A stretch of 64,000 nucleotides of DNA from Alentia gelatinosa (taxonomy: Eukaryota > Annelida > Polychaeta > Phyllodocida > Polynoidae): positions 38,701,218 to 38,765,217 of the forward strand of contig OX465590.1 of NCBI GenBank assembly GCA_950022655.1, given 5' to 3'. A program made the translations under genes and the position numbers. Shown piece by piece: positions 18,950 through 28,314 of this stretch (its first letter is position 1; the number at the start of each line of letters is the position of its first letter). Below the pieces are notes generated by a model that saw only the letters and a program-made list of their open reading frames with translations, had not been told where the DNA came from and made no database searches.

Positions 18950-20963
18950 ATTCAGGTAAACATAACAACATTCACCCAATAGGGCGTTTTTACATGTCGT
19001 CTGTGAAAAGGATAACATTATACAGAACATTACACTGTCATAGTCAGTGAAAAGTAAGTAGAAGTTGAGGTGAGTGACACAAAACAGGACAATACTAGAT
19101 AACAGCATTACAAATAGAAGAGAGACATATAGTATGTACAATTTACCGGCCAAGGGTTCGTCAAAAATAAGTGAAATTAGATTATTTCTGCTATGTTATT
19201 GCCAAAAGTTTGTGTTCCTTAATAGGTGTGTCTTTGCGTAGATCTTATAATATGAGGTGTCGTTCGTTTTTTGGAAGTTGGGCGGTATTGTGTCCCATAT
19301 CCCAGCACCGACGTAAAGCGGGCTTTTTTTTAATCTTTCCGTTTCTGGTTTGTCAATTTTTAGTATCCGTTTATCGTAATTTCTAGTGGTTCGTGTTGGG
19401 GGTTTACAATGCGATGGGTCATCTGACCACTGTTTTATATTCATGAGTAGACATATTAATCGGCGGTATGCTAGGGGTCTTAGTTTGCATTGCTCATATA
19501 GTTCCGGAATCGAGTGGTCCCTTTTATTTTTAATTCCAAGTGCTACCCGCATGCATTGATTGAAAGACGTGTCTAACATTTTTCGGTCCATTACCCTTGC
19601 GCCAGTGTAAATGTATCCAACATAGTCATACGTGGGTAAAATGGATTGTTTCAGTATCGTTATCTGCGAATCTTTGGGAATTTGATTTCTTAACAGATAT
19701 AACTTTCCTAGATTTCATCTCGATGTGTTTATGATCTTAGTAATTTGGTCCTTGAATGTTAATTGACTGTCAATTATGAGGCCTAAATAATTGAACTTCA
19801 AGACTCGTTCAAGTGTTTGGTCATTTACCTGACTTCCTTTAATCTCAATTTTTTCCAGTTTATTACCTATCCACATTTGCTTTGTTTTCTTGGTATTCAT
19901 TTCTAGCTTATTAGCTCTCAACCATTCTGATACTTCATCTAGGTCTTTCTGTATTAGTTCCTGGGCCTTCTCTATCGTGTTGTCACTTATTACTAAGGCT
20001 AGATCATCTGCGTACATAAACGCCTCACTATTGTTAATCACGGTGAACATGTCATTTATAAAAATAATGAAAAGGGTAGGGCCGAGAACAGAGCCTTGGG
20101 GGACTCCACATTCGATACTTAATTTAGAAGATTTCATTCCGGCTAACTTTACCATTTGGGATCTATTGTATAAATAAGATTTAAGCAAGGTTATTGATAT
20201 TTCAGGTAGACCTATTTTTTTCAGCTTATGTATCAGAATTTCATGGCTTACGCTGTCGAAGGCTTTCCGCAGGTCGACAAATGTACATTGGGTCATCTGA
20301 CCACGGTTCATACTTTCATGGATCTGTGTAATCAATCTAAATATCGCCTGGCCAGTGGATCTACCGGGCATGAAACCAAATTGCTTATTATTGATAATAT
20401 CATATTCAAAAAGGTGGTTCATTATTTGTTTTTGGAGTATTTTTTCTATTATTTTTGATAACATCGGTACCACCGTTATGGGCCTCCAGTTCGTATAGTC
20501 TTCTAGGTCGCCTGTTTTGGGTATTGGTGTAACAATACCGTGCACCAATGATAGAGGGAAAATACCCGTTTCTATACTTGTATTAACGATTGTAATCATG
20601 ACCTTCGGGTTGACTAGCAGGATCTTTTTCAGGTACGTTGAGTTAAGATTGGTGATTCCAGTTGATTTATCTGTTTTTAAACCTCTGAGAATTTCAACAA
20701 TTTCATTTAAGTCTGTTGGTTTAAATATTAACTCTTCATCGATTAAATTGTCTACCATTTTTAATTCTCCCAAGTTGACCGGGCCTAGTTTCTCGAGAAT
20801 TTCTGGACCTATCTTTGTAAAGAATGTGTTTATCTCTTCCGCTTTTTTCAGATTGGTTTCAGCTCCATTCCCCTCGTCTGATGCGGTGGGGCCTCTAGGC
20901 TTACAAATATCGTTTAGGTATTTCCAAAATAGTTTTGGATTGGATTTGCTAAGATCACACAAT
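18932..20963 (-). pseudogene. 5'-truncated LINE retrotransposon, reverse transcriptase fragment
   Basis: On the minus strand the frame from 20962 encodes about 415 residues of non-LTR reverse transcriptase. It has WRPITVVPMLSKIIEKIL (about residues 159-176), GFMPGRSTGQAI (196-207), motif A FVDLRKAFD (D230), GVPQGSVLGPTLF (286-298) and the catalytic FMYADDLAL (D319, D320). A TGA at 19715-19717 interrupts the frame. The same frame then stays open to 19196 and encodes the usual C-terminal region ending SPLYVGAGIWDTIP. One nonsense change thus separates two otherwise continuous parts. The endonuclease domain is absent: a stop and unrelated DNA begin at about 20963, the normal 5' truncation of target-primed integration. 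An 18-base poly-T run (18932-18949) on the plus strand is the poly-A tail. Clade not assigned (Jockey/L2/RTE-like). No clear target duplication was found. Confidence 0.85.
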
Positions 20964-21019
20964 TAGGGTTAACTGTAGAGTTGGACTTAATGTGAAACTG
21001 AGCACGGTCGTTAGGGACT

Positions 21020-21330
21020 CATTCCTGGTCGCTAGGGACTCCTTCAACCCGTTCCGGTCACGTGTCCCTCATGTGGTCACCCCACGACACTCCATCGACG
21101 CTCACTTCAACCCTGGGACGCCAACGATAAGGAACCACCCACCCACCCTACAAAAACTCTTTAGTCTCATCTCTTCATTCTATCCTACTCCTTAGGCCTC
21201 ATCAATAGCTCCTGAACTATCTCTTATCTCTAATGTATGTTATGATGGACCTCTAAAAGTTATCTCGTATCTCCTATACTCAATATATCTTATGTCCAGA
21301 CCCGTGCTTTGTGTTAGTCATTAGGATTTG
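21020..21330. repeat. Family P repeat, inverted relative to 13255-13850
   Basis: It contains CTTCAACCCGTTCCGGTCAC, GTGGTCACCCCACG, CACTTCAACCCTGGGACGCC, CCACCCACCCTACAAAAACT and, at the right, CCCGTGCTTTGTGTTAGTC. All match 13255-13850 in reverse complement and in the reverse order. No coding capacity. Confidence 0.65.
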
Positions 21331-22118
21331 CCCTCTACAAGGATCATCTTTGGTGTATGACTAAATATAATTCTAGCGGAGGACAAATCTTAGTGAAGTA
21401 AAATGCAATGCCATATTACAAATAAAACTTCTTTACACATCCATGATAGAATTATGTACATGTATAGGAAAATATAAAAAATATCATCAAGCTACACTTT
21501 AAGCTGCCATTCTGATCTGCGAGTAGCCAAATTGATTTATTTCTGGTAACCAAAGTACTTCTACGACACCCCTTAGGGTTGTCTTCCAATAAGACCGATA
21601 ATGGAGGTAGGACAGGCCTATGGACGATGTGGAACACGATTAAGATTTTTTTAAACCCTCAACATAAGGATATGTGCCTGATCCTCTTTGCTCCTCTTGC
21701 AAGACTGTCTTTCATGAAAACTGATCACTTTAGGTAACGAGAATGCAACAAAGACCACGGTAAGATCAAAATTTCTAATCGCTCTTTCCTTTAAAAAAAA
21801 ACCTCCCTGTTTCGCATTACCAGCATAAAAGTTCACCCTTGACCGTGAGTTCATCGACTGTAACTAGGATATCAACCAGACTTTATTTTCCACCGACCTT
21901 TGCTTTTAATGATGTTCATAACAAAAATACAACATGCAAAACATGGCCACAATGTGAGCGACCTTCATGTACACTCTCTCATCCCAGGGGCTCAATTCTG
22001 TATGTTGTCTCATATTGCATCAGTTTTTCTTCCAGGAAGTAATTTCTTTAATGAATCGTAGGTCAAAGCACGGTGAAGTATGAGCTGCTTGAAAGTCAGA
22101 CCGTCATGTCTATAAAAG
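21331..22118. other. Non-coding stretch, no gene seen
   Basis: No domain-bearing frame, RNA gene or repeat end recognised. Confidence 0.4.
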
Positions 22119-22144
22119 ATTGGGATCAGATCTCCGATGATCCC

Positions 22145-22312
22145 ATTCTAATAAAGTGGGAAAATTGACGTTTAATCTGCAGATAATTGTTACCAACTCC
22201 CAGATCTGCAAATACTTGCTCTGAGGCCGTCAGGAGGAAGGGGCGTATTTACGAATCTGGGAGTGAGTAATATTTATGGGATTAAACGCCAGATCGGTTT
22301 TCCCTTTATTAT
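22145..22312. repeat. Palindrome, family V
   Basis: The arms GGGAAAATTGACGTTTAATC / GATTAAACGCCAGATCGGTT and AACTCCCAGATCTGCAAATA / TATTTACGAATCTGGGAGTG flank a centre with TGCTCTGAGGCCGTCAGGAG. No gene. Confidence 0.65.
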
Positions 22313-22495
22313 ACACCTTCAAATGTTCTGAATTAATAAGAAATTACTATTATTATATACCTATGTACGAATGTCTATGAAATACTGCCTGCTGCTAGGG
22401 GTGCAGTAATAATAATGTTCGTGCCCGCTGTGAGTGTGACTTGATAAGTCATTAAATTGTCGTTTTTTGTCGATTTAAGGCATATAATGATAAGC

Positions 22496-22950
22496 AAACG
22501 TCCTGACTGTGGACGAAACGGTTCCTTTTCTCGGGCAGTCGTCGATTTCATACTGCCTTCCGCCTATTGGCATGTTTCCATTGGCCGACGAAATGTGTGT
22601 AGATTTTTTCAGTTACCCAGAAAGTCTGTCGGTGGTACCACTGACTGCGCGTAGGTAAAGAAAAATCGGTGAGGGTTGTAGATTTCATTCAGTGACCAAG
22701 CTTTCACTGAGTGGTGGGTGGTGCCACATTGCATAATCTAAGCAGAGAAAGTCGTGGGTCATTTCACGAGCTGGGTAGTTTCCATTGACCGATTTGGGGT
22801 CAGTAGTGCCAAACGTCTGTCGGTGGTTCCTGACAGTAGATCGGTGACGGGAGATCGGCCAATGGAAACGGGCCTTATGGCGTCAGGCAGTATGAAATCG
22901 ACGACTGACCTCGAACAGGAACCGTTTCGTCCACAGTAAGGACGTTTCCT
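22496..22950. repeat. Inverted repeat interrupted by a family J element
   Basis: The outer arms 22496-22560 and 22882-22950 are inverted (GACTGTGGACGAAACGGTTC and TCGTCGATTTCATACTGCCT versus AGGCAGTATGAAATCGACGA and GAACCGTTTCGTCCACAG). Between them lies a family J unit (about 22573-22872) with ends GTTTCCATTGGCCGACGAAA and GATCGGCCAATGGAAAC and interior TCTGTCGGTGG blocks. Either J inserted in the centre of an older palindrome, or this is one two-layer element. Confidence 0.65.
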
Positions 22951-23209
22951 AATAGTAATTGCCATTCGAAATCTAAATTAGGCATTCAGAACAGGTCCGT
23001 TCATGCTGATGTGGCCCTGCTACGCCAAAGCAGATGTTCTTTTTTGTTTTTTTCCCCCATTTTGAAAATGTTGATGCCTCAAATATTTCATACAAAATAT
23101 TGTATTTTTCTTCTGGAATATTTTTTTCAAATTCTATGCTTTTTTGCTTCATATGTGCATCTACATCTCGACACCTGTAGTGACAAAACAGTCTGTACAT
23201 GTTGGACAA
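22951..23209. other. Short non-coding stretch
   Basis: No gene seen. T-rich runs near 23038 and 23095-23130. Confidence 0.4.
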
Positions 23210-23516
23210 CCCCTCTCATAAGATCTCACTCTCTCTAATTCGTATTCTGTACAAGGTTCTCACTGCGCTCTATGGGAGGAGAATTCTTAACGAACTAGGC
23301 TTAGAACTTTGAGAATCCACTGGCACACATAATTCCCGCTAGGTGGCATCATTGAGATTATAGGAAAATTTGGTTGCATTGATGTACGTCTTTAGCGCGG
23401 GAGGCAGGCCAGTGGATTCTCAAGGCTCTATGCCTAGTTCGTTAAGAATTCTTCTCCATAGAGCGTAGTGAGAGTACAGAATATGGCTTAGAGAGTGCGA
23501 GATCTTATGAGAGGGG
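23210..23516. mobile_element. Family A element with long inverted ends, copy 2
   Basis: This 307-bp element has inverted ends of about 105 bp from CCCCTCTCATAAGATCTCAC to GATCTTATGAGAGGGG. The flanks hold TTGGAC on both sides (23203-23208 and about 23520-23525), a candidate 6-bp target duplication if the element extends 2-4 bases beyond the CCCC/GGGG. Nearly colinear with 8169-8474. Confidence 0.8.
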
Positions 23517-23561
23517 TGCTTGGACTGGGCCGTAAATGATATTTTTTTACAACTGTGCAAT

Positions 23562-23763
23562 ATGGGTGACTCATGGGCTTTGCTCAGGGGTAGTCATTGC
23601 CACCTCTGGTGTCCCCCTCTACCGCGCCTCACAGGCGCCCCTCCTGCCCCCTCGCGGCTTTCACACTAACCACGCAGTCACGTGGTCGACCCCTGTCCGG
23701 ACCCCGGTCTCACTTCTACTCTACCCTCCATACAGTACACATGTACTCTACACTTTTCTCGTC
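23562..23763 (+). repeat. Split direct repeat A1 of the Ngaro-like element
   Basis: It starts ATGGGTGACTCATGGGCTTT and ends CTCTACACTTTTCTCGTC. It is repeated at 28313-28514 with two substitutions seen (CCCTGTCC versus CCCGGTCC; ACATGTACT versus ACACGTACT). It should contain the 5' regulatory region and leader. Confidence 0.9.
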
Positions 23764-23865
23764 ATTTTTGGCACGTGCGCGCAGCCTTTGTCTGTACTCC
23801 ACGAGTCACAAAGGCCCGCACCCCATCACATCATACGAGGACAGTACGGGGATAACGAGTAGAAG

Positions 23866-24990
23866 ATGCCGAAAACGAGAGCAACCCCCGAAGCCGGACC
23901 GTCAAACGCCCCTGAGGCTGAAGACGGGTCCGAAATGACCGTGAAGGAATCGACTACGCAGGGAAGCGCCGAACACGTGGCCTCGGTCTCCGAGCACGGT
24001 TCGTCCGTTAAGACGTCTCGTATCGTGGCTCTGGAGGAGAACGTAAAGTCCATCCTCACGGCTATTACAAAGATGTCACGTGAACGGTCGCCATCACGAC
24101 GGTCAGCATCACGGGCGTCGAGACCGCCAACGGAACCATCTGCGGCGGAAGACAGGACGAGGGACTCGGCCAACGACCAGGCCTCACGGCTCCCACCCCC
24201 ACGGCAGCTCCGCGACCGATACGTCTCTGAGGACTACATCCAGCGCGAGATTGAACGGGAGACCCTACGGCACGATAGGACGGCCGGTAAGCTTGCAATC
24301 GATTTACATACCAACCGTCTTATATCAAAACCATACATGTATATCGACCGTGAGGGTGTGTATACCATAAGCCAGAAGCTCGAGGCCCGGAGCACTCTCG
24401 GGCCGCTCGAGTACATCGGAGCGTTCCTCAACATGATGGAGGACCACCGGGCCGTGCGGGAGGAGGACCGCCGCGACCTGTATCGCCACCTCACGCAGGT
24501 CACCACCGATGCCCAGACACGGCCGTGGGCCGGGGTACGGAGGTGGTCCAACCATGTATTCGACCAGGTTGAAGCCGGACGCCTGTATTGGTCTGACCAC
24601 GTGAGGATACAGGACGAGCGCGTCCGGCTCGCCATGACGGCCACGACAACGAACACGAACGGCCAAGACGTCTCTAAGCCCGGGGCACGGGAGTTACCTT
24701 GCCGGGCATTTAACTCGGAGAAGGGGTGCCGCCAACGTAACGGCCACCAGGATGGGGTCATAAAGTGGGTGCATGTGTGCTCTTTTTGCGACTCTGTAGG
24801 CAGGATGTGCACGCACTCTATCCACGCGTGTAACAGGAAGCTCGCCTACGGTGTCGGTTACGAGAGCGCTGTACCCACACCGACAGCGGCCCCACGCCGA
24901 GCCCCACCGGCCGGACACGTACTGCGGCCGACTCAAGTGCTCCCACAACACCCGAGTTCAAAAAACGCACCCGCCGCGCCCCAGGAGTAG
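23866..24990 (+). CDS. ORF1, Gag-like protein of the Ngaro-like element
   Basis: 374 residues, the first long ATG frame after A1. Residues 1-115 are polar, rich in Ser/Arg/Glu and probably disordered. Residues 120-260 form the likely structured core (acidic/basic helices; two WS.H pairs at W227 and W242). A Cys/His cluster follows: C279, C288, H294, H303, C305, C308, C315, H317, H320, C322, with spacing like the zinc-binding region of Gag-like ORF1 proteins in this order. The tail is Pro/Ala-rich. Role by analogy: a nucleic-acid-binding structural protein packaging element RNA. It stops at TAG 24988-24990, inside a hairpin that follows a slippery AAAAAAC in this frame (24960-24966). A fraction of ribosomes is therefore predicted to continue into ORF2. 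Function inferred from position and Cys/His pattern, not strong sequence recognition. Confidence 0.82.
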   Translation: MPKTRATPEAGPSNAPEAEDGSEMTVKESTTQGSAEHVASVSEHGSSVKTSRIVALEENVKSILTAITKMSRERSPSRRSASRASRPPTEPSAAEDRTRDSANDQASRLPPPRQLRDRYVSEDYIQREIERETLRHDRTAGKLAIDLHTNRLISKPYMYIDREGVYTISQKLEARSTLGPLEYIGAFLNMMEDHRAVREEDRRDLYRHLTQVTTDAQTRPWAGVRRWSNHVFDQVEAGRLYWSDHVRIQDERVRLAMTATTTNTNGQDVSKPGARELPCRAFNSEKGCRQRNGHQDGVIKWVHVCSFCDSVGRMCTHSIHACNRKLAYGVGYESAVPTPTAAPRRAPPAGHVLRPTQVLPQHPSSKNAPAAPQE

Positions 24991-24998
24991 GCGCGGCG
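24960..24998 (+). promoter_or_regulatory. Candidate -1 programmed ribosomal frameshift signal between ORF1 and ORF2
   Basis: AAAAAAC at 24960-24966 is phased in ORF1 as A_AAA_AAC (codons AAA, K366; AAC, N367), the canonical efficient X_XXY_YYZ heptamer. A 5-nt spacer follows (24967-24971), then CGCCGCGCC (24972-24980), which pairs perfectly with GGCGCGGCG (24990-24998) across a 9-nt loop. The ORF1 stop lies at the loop/3'-arm edge. Slipping by -1 enters the ORF2 frame, open from 24834 through the RT domain. GGAGT in the loop (24984-24988) could pair with ACTCC at 25031-25035 to form a pseudoknot; this part is speculative. Confidence 0.8.
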
Positions 24999-27725
24999 CG
25001 AGACACCACCCCTGCACTCGGTACGCATGCACTCCCGGGCAGGGGGAAGACCGACACCAGCGAGTGCCACACCTATGATGTAACACCTCCCGGGCACGTG
25101 ACAACAACACCGCGTGTCAAACACGTGGAGCGTGCAAGCGATGACAGCGACCCCGGGGAATACACTCTCACCGCTGACAGCTATAAGGGAGTGGAGGAGC
25201 AATTGCCTCGGCAATTACCCCGGGGAGAAATTGATATGGTGACCACACCCGACTTCGCCGCACTTAGGGAGGTGTGTGAGACCGGGGTGCCGGTCCCCGG
25301 GGTACAGACCGACCCGGCCGCATTCATCGGACACAGGCGGGCCCTCTGGCCCCAGTTCGCCGGGCCCGGGCCGCCGGGACACGCCTACATATACGGCGAG
25401 GTGAGGGAAACGGGACTGCCCAACGCTTTGGGCGCACGCATTGAGCTTCCCACGGACCTGAACATTCCGGCGTGGGTCCGGTACCTCTCCGGAATCCCCG
25501 GAAAACAAGAACTGCTCGACTTCATCCGGTTCGGGTTTCCCCTCGGGTACCTCGGGCCCGTCAGCGATACACAGGAGGCTCTCAACCACCCCAGTGCCAC
25601 GGGATTCCCGGAACAAGTCGACAAGTTCATAAGTAAAGAGCATGCACACAGCCACCTTATAGGACCCTTCAACGAGGCACCGTTTTCTCCGTGGTGTCAC
25701 GTGTCGCCGTTGATGACACGCGAGAAGCGGGGGGGCATTGAGCGTCGTGTCATTACCGACATGACGTATCCCAAGGAGAGCAGTGTCAATGCTTACATTA
25801 TAAAGAACTCTGTCTTCGGTCAGGAGCGGGAACACGGCCTGCTGACCGTCGACGGCTTCGTCGGCCGCCTGGTGGCCTCGGGGCCCGGTAGTTACATGAG
25901 CACCATAGACATTGCCAGAGCGTACAAGAACTTTCGGTGTGATCCGCTGGATTGGCCGTTGCTCTGTTTCGCGTGGAGGGACGGGTACTACTGTGACACG
26001 GCGATGCCGTTTGGTGCCCGTGCCTCCTCGTATCATATGCAGTGCGTGGCGGATACCATTGTCCAGATGCTGGGACAAAAGGGTGTGGACGCCGCCATGT
26101 ACCTGGACGATTTGATAATCCTCTCTCCCAACCGAGGAAAAGCAGCATCGGACTTCGCCATAGCGCGGGGGCTGTTCCGGGAATTGGGCCTCCCCGAGGC
26201 CACAGACAAGGCACAGCCCCCGGCACAGGTGGTCACTTGGCTCGGGATCATCATAAATGCCCCCGAGATGTCCATCACCATTCCCGAGGACAAGCTGCAG
26301 GACGTACGCGAACACGTTAGAACGGTCGCCAGGAAGCGGTCTCTCACCAAACGCCAACTGCAGTCGGTCCTCGGCAAGATACTTCACGTCTCTAAATGCA
26401 TACGGCCGGCACGGCCGTTCGTGAGCAAACTGTTGGAGGCACTGAGGGCCATGTCCGGGTACTACCTTAACATCAACGCGGATATGAGGCAAGACCTGGA
26501 CTGGTTCCTACGGTTCGCCGACGGCTGGAACGGCCACGCCCTCATCCCTCGAGGCTCACCCACGAAGTGTATCATCGTGGATGCGTGCCTCTCAGGAATC
26601 GGCGGGACGGACGGCACGTATTTCTACGCAGGACGGGTGTGCCCGACCGTTGACCCCGTGACATGCATCTCGGAGCTCGAGGCACTTAACACGGTGTACG
26701 CCATGAACACGTTCCTCACAGATCGCGACCGTGGTACACGTGTGGAGGTGTTCTGTGACAACCTGGGCACCGTCCAGGCACTCACCAGTGGGAGGGCGCG
26801 TAATTCGGTACTGGCCGAATGTGCCCGCCAGGCCTGGATGGTGCAGGCCAAGTTGCAGGTCGAACTCATCTACACCCACGTGCCTGGGGTCTTAAATACT
26901 GTAGCCGATGCCCTGAGCAGGGCACATCTGACCTCGAGGGATTATAATACTGCTGCCATGTTCATCGCATACCATTCCCTTACAGAGGTCATACCGTGTA
27001 CACATGCCTCGTTTATACCAGTCTTGCGTCTTCCATGCAGATCCGGCTCTACTCTCACTCCAGACGAGGGCATCTGCGCGGCAATCAGAGGCACGTGCCC
27101 GCGGAACGGTCGCCAACCAGAGGAGCGCCGTCGCCACGTACCTCGCGTTTTGCCGACGGATGCGGGCCGATCCACAGACACCTACAGTCAGCTTCACCAC
27201 AGCGTACCTCGAATACGTCGCGGAACACGCCCCCTCGCCGGCAACGGTCGCCAACCAACTCTCCCATGTGCGGTCGCACCTGCGACTGACGGGGGGCGAC
27301 GTCGCGCCAACCGAGGACTTCCGGGTGAAGCGGGCACTGGAGGCCATGAAACGCAACAAGGACTATCGCCCAAACGTCAAGCCTCCGGTGCCGATGGCGG
27401 TCCTCCAGGCCACCCTCGGGGCCCTAACGGACTCCCCCATGCACATAGTTCTGCGGGCAGCCGTCCTGATTATCTTCTACGCGGCCCTGCGGCAGAGCGA
27501 GGTCGCGCCCCCGACGGCGGCAGCACACGATCCAGCGCGACACCTGTCACGCCGAGACGTGGTGGTCACGCCCACCAGCGTGACAGTCCGCGTCAAGGCG
27601 GCAAAGAACCTCCAACTGGCCGGGGAGGAGAAAACGGCAACACTCCAGGCGTCGCCGACCCCCGCCACATGCCCGCTGGTAGCTATACGACGGATGCTGG
27701 CGGCCGCCCCCACGGCCACCCCTGA
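24966..27725 (+). CDS. ORF2, reverse transcriptase-RNase H of the Ngaro-like element
   Basis: The frame is open from 24834. Its first ATG is at 25236, so the start given here is the position entered after -1 slippage at 24960-24966; product about 1,286 residues as an ORF1 fusion. Numbering from the GTG at 25098: RT motif A STIDIARAYKNF (D271), motif B TAMPFGARASSYHMQ (301-315), motif C MYLDDLIIL (D337, D338), typical of DIRS-order RTs. RNase H follows with VDACLSG (D495), SELEALN (E526, E528), FCDNLG (D554) and TVADALSRAH (D604). It should copy element RNA to DNA and degrade the RNA strand. After about residue 620 the sequence becomes Arg/Gly/Pro-rich and shares its DNA with ORF3 for 722 nt, so this tail is probably not a conserved domain. 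The 425-codon antisense frame (25215-26492) is a mirror of GC-rich codons. Confidence 0.9.
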   Translation, partial: RTRRAPGVGAARDTTPALGTHALPGRGKTDTSECHTYDVTPPGHVTTTPRVKHVERASDDSDPGEYTLTADSYKGVEEQLPRQLPRGEIDMVTTPDFAALREVCETGVPVPGVQTDPAAFIGHRRALWPQFAGPGPPGHAYIYGEVRETGLPNALGARIELPTDLNIPAWVRYLSGIPGKQELLDFIRFGFPLGYLGPVSDTQEALNHPSATGFPEQVDKFISKEHAHSHLIGPFNEAPFSPWCHVSPLMTREKRGGIERRVITDMTYPKESSVNAYIIKNSVFGQEREHGLLTVDGFVGRLVASGPGSYMSTIDIARAYKNFRCDPLDWPLLCFAWRDGYYCDTAMPFGARASSYHMQCVADTIVQMLGQKGVDAAMYLDDLIILSPNRGKAASDFAIARGLFRELGLPEATDKAQPPAQVVTWLGIIINAPEMSITIPEDKLQDVREHVRTVARKRSLTKRQLQSVLGKILHVSKCIRPARPFVSKLLEALRAMSGYYLNINADMRQDLDWFLRFADGWNGHALIPRGSPTKCIIVDACLSGIGGTDGTYFYAGRVCPTVDPVTCISELEALNTVYAMNTFLTDRDRGTRVEVFCDNLGTVQALTSGRARNSVLAECARQAWMVQAKLQVELIYTHVPGVLNTVADALSRAHLTSRDYNTAAMFIAYHSLTEVIPCTHASFIPVLRLPCRSGSTLTPDEGICAAIRGTCPRNGRQPEERRRHVPRVLPTDAGRSTDTYSQLHHSVPRIRRGTRPLAGNGRQPTLPCAVAPATDGGRRRANRGLPGEAGTGGHETQQGLSPKRQASGADGGPPGHPRGPNGLPHAHSSAGSRPDYLLRGPAAERGRAPDGGSTRSSATPVTPRRGGHAHQRDSPRQGGKEPPTGRGGENGNTPGVADPRHMPAGSYTTDAGGRPHGHP

Positions 27726-28008
27726 GGACCCGTTCCTCATGCTCGAGGACCGAACCACGGTAACCACACGTATGCTTACCAAGGCATGGAAGCAGCTGCT
27801 AGTGGCCGCGCGACAGGACTCGAACTACACACTGCACAGCCTTCGCAAGGCAGCGGCAACACAGGCATTCCAGGCCGGGATGCCTGAAATCTCCATACAA
27901 CAATATGGAGGGTGGAAATCAAATGCCCACCGCTCTTATATCAAAGACGACAAGGAGAAAGCTGTGAACCTCGCCCTCCTCAAGTCCCTAAACCAAAAGG
28001 ACTCTTAA
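27004..28008 (+). CDS. ORF3, tyrosine recombinase of the Ngaro-like element
   Basis: 334 residues from ATG 27004. The N-terminal half (about 30-120) resembles the core-binding domain, with VANQRSAVATYLAFCRRM and TVANQLSHVRSHLRL. The catalytic domain holds R163 in ALRQSEV, a lysine candidate in RVKAAKNLQ (K198 or K201), H278 and R281 in HSLRKAAAT, W304 in YGGWKSNAH, and the nucleophile Y312 in RSYI. The R-K-HxxR-H/W-Y set is therefore intact. The enzyme should integrate a circular DNA copy by site-specific-like recombination rather than by DDE integrase. The frame is +1 relative to ORF2, overlaps it by 722 nt, and is open only from 26932, just after the end of RNase H; translation could use ATG 27004 internally or a second recoding event. 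It ends 46 nt before B1. Confidence 0.92.
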   Translation: MPRLYQSCVFHADPALLSLQTRASARQSEARARGTVANQRSAVATYLAFCRRMRADPQTPTVSFTTAYLEYVAEHAPSPATVANQLSHVRSHLRLTGGDVAPTEDFRVKRALEAMKRNKDYRPNVKPPVPMAVLQATLGALTDSPMHIVLRAAVLIIFYAALRQSEVAPPTAAAHDPARHLSRRDVVVTPTSVTVRVKAAKNLQLAGEEKTATLQASPTPATCPLVAIRRMLAAAPTATPEDPFLMLEDRTTVTTRMLTKAWKQLLVAARQDSNYTLHSLRKAAATQAFQAGMPEISIQQYGGWKSNAHRSYIKDDKEKAVNLALLKSLNQKDS

Positions 28009-28054
28009 ATTCTTCCCCCCCCCCTCTCCTTTTCATTTATTGGCTTCTTGGCCT

Positions 28055-28314
28055 TTTATTATCATACAATTCTCATTGTATTACCCATAATACAATCCAA
28101 CATTGTATTTCTATCTTATAATTTTATCATAATTGACTTTTATTCCAATGTCAATTATTCCATGTATTATTACTTACCTCTTATTATCATTACATCTAAT
28201 ATGTCGTCCAGTAAGGTCGACATAAAATTTTATCTACTACTTTACTGCATAAAATTCAATAAAATTTTATTTTCCCAGCTACTGCTTTCTACTTTCATCC
28301 AGGGGTAGGGTAAT
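28055..28314 (+). repeat. Split direct repeat B1 of the Ngaro-like element
   Basis: 260 bp from TTTATTATCATACAATTCTC to CCAGGGGTAGGGTAAT, repeated with no difference seen by eye at 28561-28820. AT-rich 3' non-coding region that passes straight into A2. Confidence 0.9.

Noticed and set aside
25215..26492. 425-codon open frame on the minus strand, opposite the reverse transcriptase
   Set aside because: It mirrors GC-rich codons of ORF2 and shows no domain. Long antisense frames are expected when sense third positions are G/C.
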